Under the pieces are notes generated by a model, which was given only the letters and a program-made list of their open reading frames with translations, did not search any database and was not told the origin of the DNA. A DNA stretch of 21,188 bases, taken from Gnetum montanum (Eukaryota > Streptophyta > Gnetopsida > Gnetales > Gnetaceae). Of this stretch, positions 18,861-21,188 are shown in pieces. Location: NCBI GenBank assembly GCA_015680685.1, contig MNCI01004656.1:893772-914959 (forward strand), read 5' to 3'. A program made the translations under genes and the position numbers. Position 1 is the first letter of the stretch. Each line of letters begins with the position of its first letter.

Positions 18861-20215
18861 GGTACCTTAATCCTAAATAATTCATGTGTACTTTCACCTA
18901 TATGAAAATGGCAAGAAAATTTAAATTTGAAATATCAAGCCTGAATGTGAAGGCGCCAGGCCTAGAATTGCCAGCAACTAATTCAAATTATCTTGCCCTA
19001 CCGAAAATTGTTACCAATAACTACCATCACAGGAGAAGGCTCAGCCACTGCATTAGGAAATGTCGCCCTGTGTCCCGTAAGATTCTGCAACCATTCTAAC
19101 CTTTTCCTCTTACAAGTGCTCTTCTAGTTTTGATGATTATAAAGAAATTTTGCAAGGTGTTTTATCCTTGAGTAGAGCAAATTCGTATCCACCACTGCCG
19201 CCGTTGAAGCTGGCATTGTTGCGCTTTAAGAAGAAGCTTCTGCTGGATCTGTGAAACCTGGAACTGCCACCACCCTTGGTGTACGTGAACGAGGCATCTT
19301 TGGGTTGATCAAACTATCAGTCACACCTGGAAACCCTATCAATCCCAGATGAGGTGAAGACTTGCTCCTTTGCCCACTGGTTGTGCCTCCTTCTGCTAGA
19401 TCTGCACCTTCTTCAGCTAGATCTGGTCAAAGCCAAGGTCGTAGTTGCCACACATGTGACTGAGGCTTTCTCTTCCATCTGCCACTAACTTCTCATCCAT
19501 CGCTATGCATCCTCCTACCACTGGCCATCTATCCTTCGCTCACACGTAGTCCTCCCTCGTAGGTTCTAGAAGTATTCATTCAGAATCTGGAGCCATTTCT
19601 GATGATGTTGATGCCCAAGGTGATGCCCAAGCCCAAGCCGATGCTGACGTCTCTGATATTTTTGTTGTTTTATTCTATTTTTCGTTAACAGAAACCTTCT
19701 CATCCTTTGTTAATTAAATTTACCAAATGAAATTCAGAACCTGTTGGTAATCCATTCATGAGATCTTCCACACGCTTCCAACTCTTAAGTGGACCTTAAT
19801 AATCCTTCATCCAACATTAGCGTGGAGTATGCTTTTTACCGTAAATAATTTCATCCTTTGTTTGCTATTCTAGTCTTCAATAAAGGCATTTTAATCTTAC
19901 TTTCCAAGAAGGCCTCAACATCAAAATTATTTACCAGTGGATGTTTTTTCAAAAATACCCATCAACTGACAATACTAAACTGCAAATTTACAACCAAGGA
20001 TTGTGCTAATTTTAAATAAAATATTCCAATTGTTCCATGGAATGGCCAAATGTGCCAACATTTCTGCCTCCTCATTTCAAAACTAAACATACTAAAAATT
20101 TCACTAAATATTTACACCTGAATAGAAATCTTTTTTGAGGAAAATTCCCATTTCACATAAGGTGTGATGGGACAAAAACCTCATTCCTAAGCAAAATCAA
20201 ACTGTACACAACAAA
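18861..20215. other. Anonymous stretch, GC-richer between about 19180 and 19650
   Basis: I see no gene I can support. From 19180 to 19650 the DNA is clearly richer in G and C than its surroundings. On the plus strand it reads in short open pieces rich in Ala, Ser, Gly and Asp (for example SESGAISDDVDAQGDAQAQ near 19580), including a small GATGCCCAAG-type duplication at 19610-19645. The minus strand gives a Gly/Ser/Phe-rich piece near 19290-19150. It may be a gene remnant. The remainder is AT-rich with nothing recognised. Confidence 0.3.
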
Positions 20216-20752
20216 CTATACATTATCAAGTCCTTCATGGACTATTCTTTGAATGGAAACTGAATTGAGGGTTACCCTAGTGGGAATCCTCATCTCTCTA
20301 ACTGTTTCATAGGAAATCTCTGATGTGATTAAGGTGGTCCTATTGTTCTCGGGCTTGGTAGAGCTCTCACCTTGATCTACATGAGCTTTCTCTTCGGCAT
20401 ATTTCTCATTTTCCTTTTCAGATGAGCTCTTCTGTTCTTCTCCATTAATTCCTTTATTTTCCTCTTGGGAGACAAAATCTTCTCCCCATCCGCATGATGA
20501 CTCTTCATAGGTTGGTGGATCTTCTCATTTTTCTTCTTCTTTGGAACAATCTTGATATCGCCCCCAAACATTGGACTCTATATCCAAATCTCTAGTGAGA
20601 AAAGAAAATTCATCGGACAACCAAGCCATAAAAGGACACTCCTTTGGAGCTCCACAAGATCTAGCCTTTAGATAAGCCTTCAATACATGCTCAAGGGAAC
20701 ATCCCATCACATATAAAATAAAAGGCTTTCTCATTGCTCTCTCAAACTCCAT
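20216..20752 (-). pseudogene. Small unknown gene, 178 codons, one in-frame stop
   Basis: ATG is at 20752-20750 and the stop is TAG at 20218-20216. The N-terminal half looks folded (starts MEFERAMRKPFILYVMG, then CGAPKECPFMAWLSDEFSF, then DLDIESNVWGRYQDCS). The C-terminal half is acidic and probably disordered (QKSSSEKENEKYAEEK). The single internal stop is a TGA after CSKEEEK. The following EDPPTYEESSCGWGEDF continues in the same frame, so a Trp codon (TGG) with one G-to-A change is the likely ancestor. There are no introns. A TATA box lies 70 bases upstream. I do not recognise the protein. It could be a host gene or an accessory gene of a mobile element. Confidence 0.55.
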
Positions 20753-20820
20753 TAGCCTTTCTAACCTTCACTACTAAACTTGAATTGAAAGATGATGAAA
20801 TCTTAAGCAATCTAACCCTC

Positions 20821-20828
20821 TTTTTATA
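20821..20828 (-). promoter_or_regulatory. TATA box of the small unknown gene
   Basis: The minus strand reads CCTATAAAAAGAGGG, about 70 bases upstream of the ATG at 20752. Transcription would start near 20793, giving a 5' leader of only about 40 bases. Confidence 0.6.
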
Positions 20829-20853
20829 GGTGATAAAAATTTGAACTCCCACC

Positions 20854-21001
20854 CAAGTGTCTTCAACCAAGCTTCCTTCTTTTTAGGCATTCAAACCATT
20901 TGTCATAATCCTCACTAAGTGGTGGATGAGTCATCTTTCCCACTTGTGAAACTTATAGAATTCCACTTGTTTCACTTGTAGGCTTCCACTTGCCTCACTT
21001 G
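20854..21001 (-). promoter_or_regulatory. Cluster of CACTTG/CAAGTG hexamers upstream of the small gene
   Basis: CACTTG occurs on the plus strand at 20941, 20964, 20973, 20987 and 20996, and CAAGTG at 20854. All lie upstream of the TATA box of the minus-strand gene, five of them within 61 bases. CAAGTG/CACTTG fits the E-box consensus CANNTG bound by bHLH factors. Regulatory use is inferred only from the clustering. The five could also be a degenerate short tandem repeat. Confidence 0.35.
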
Positions 21002-21188
21002 AGGAAAGACAATGTTCCAAATATAAATAAAGCATAATTAAATATAATAATGGACACTATACTCCTAGTAATATTTACATAATACTATATACATATATTA
21101 TTTTGTGTAATGACATCTTCAAGCTATATGCAATTGTCCCAAATAATGTTTTATATGCAAAACATTATATGGAAATTGCAATTCCATG
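21002..21188. other. AT-rich flank
   Basis: AT-rich sequence up to the right edge, with no gene or repeat recognised. Confidence 0.5.

Noticed and set aside
1-21188. tRNA, rRNA genes, CRISPR arrays, bacterial operons
   Set aside because: None seen. Repeats found are tandem or LTR-related without the spacer pattern of CRISPR, and the gene signals are those of plants.

Overview
The window is nuclear DNA of a land plant, most likely one with a large, repeat-rich genome. It consists of nested, old Ty3/gypsy-type LTR retrotransposons on the minus strand, one spliced, broken protein gene on the plus strand, and one small, nearly intact unknown gene. The plant assignment rests on three things: a Tat-type pol order (RT, RNase H, second RNase H, integrase), primer-binding sites that fit plant tRNA-Asn as I remember it, and short plant-type introns. 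No species can be named from the sequence.

Layout. (1) 1-2480, minus: pol of element A, read right to left as reverse transcriptase, RT-linked RNase H remnant, second (archaeal-type) RNase H and the integrase zinc domain, which runs off the left edge. (2) About 2.6-8.4 kb: a block that separates the two coding halves of element A. It carries a plus-strand transcription unit with a TATA box at 3363 and eight exons from 3523 to 7828. Every proposed GT-AG junction joins its flanking exons in frame. The predicted product is about 1,080 codons: a degenerate NIF/FCP1-like HAD phosphatase domain, an uncharacterised (perhaps transposon ORF1-like) domain, a charged linker and a coiled-coil C-terminus. 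It is broken by about a dozen stops and three frameshifts. (3) 8378-11334, minus: gag and protease of element A. (4) 11.4-12.14 kb: five tandem repeats in the untranslated leader, then the primer-binding site (12142-12159) and the 5' LTR with a minus-strand TATA box (12916-12923). (5) About 13.9-18.9 kb, minus: element B, a second Ty3/gypsy-type element with protease, gag, primer-binding site (17237-17254) and a long LTR with a TATA box (18560-18567). Its pol is not in the window, as if element A lies inside it. (6) 18.9-20.2 kb: anonymous sequence with a GC-richer stretch. (7) 20216-20752, minus: a 178-codon unknown gene with one in-frame stop and its own TATA box.

None of the retroelement genes can be functional. 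Decay is mainly by nonsense substitution rather than indels: about 2.4 kb of pol and about 2.5 kb of gag-protease each stay in one frame despite many stops. This fits deamination of heavily methylated DNA. The most interesting object is the antisense, intron-bearing fusion gene located between protease and reverse transcriptase of element A.
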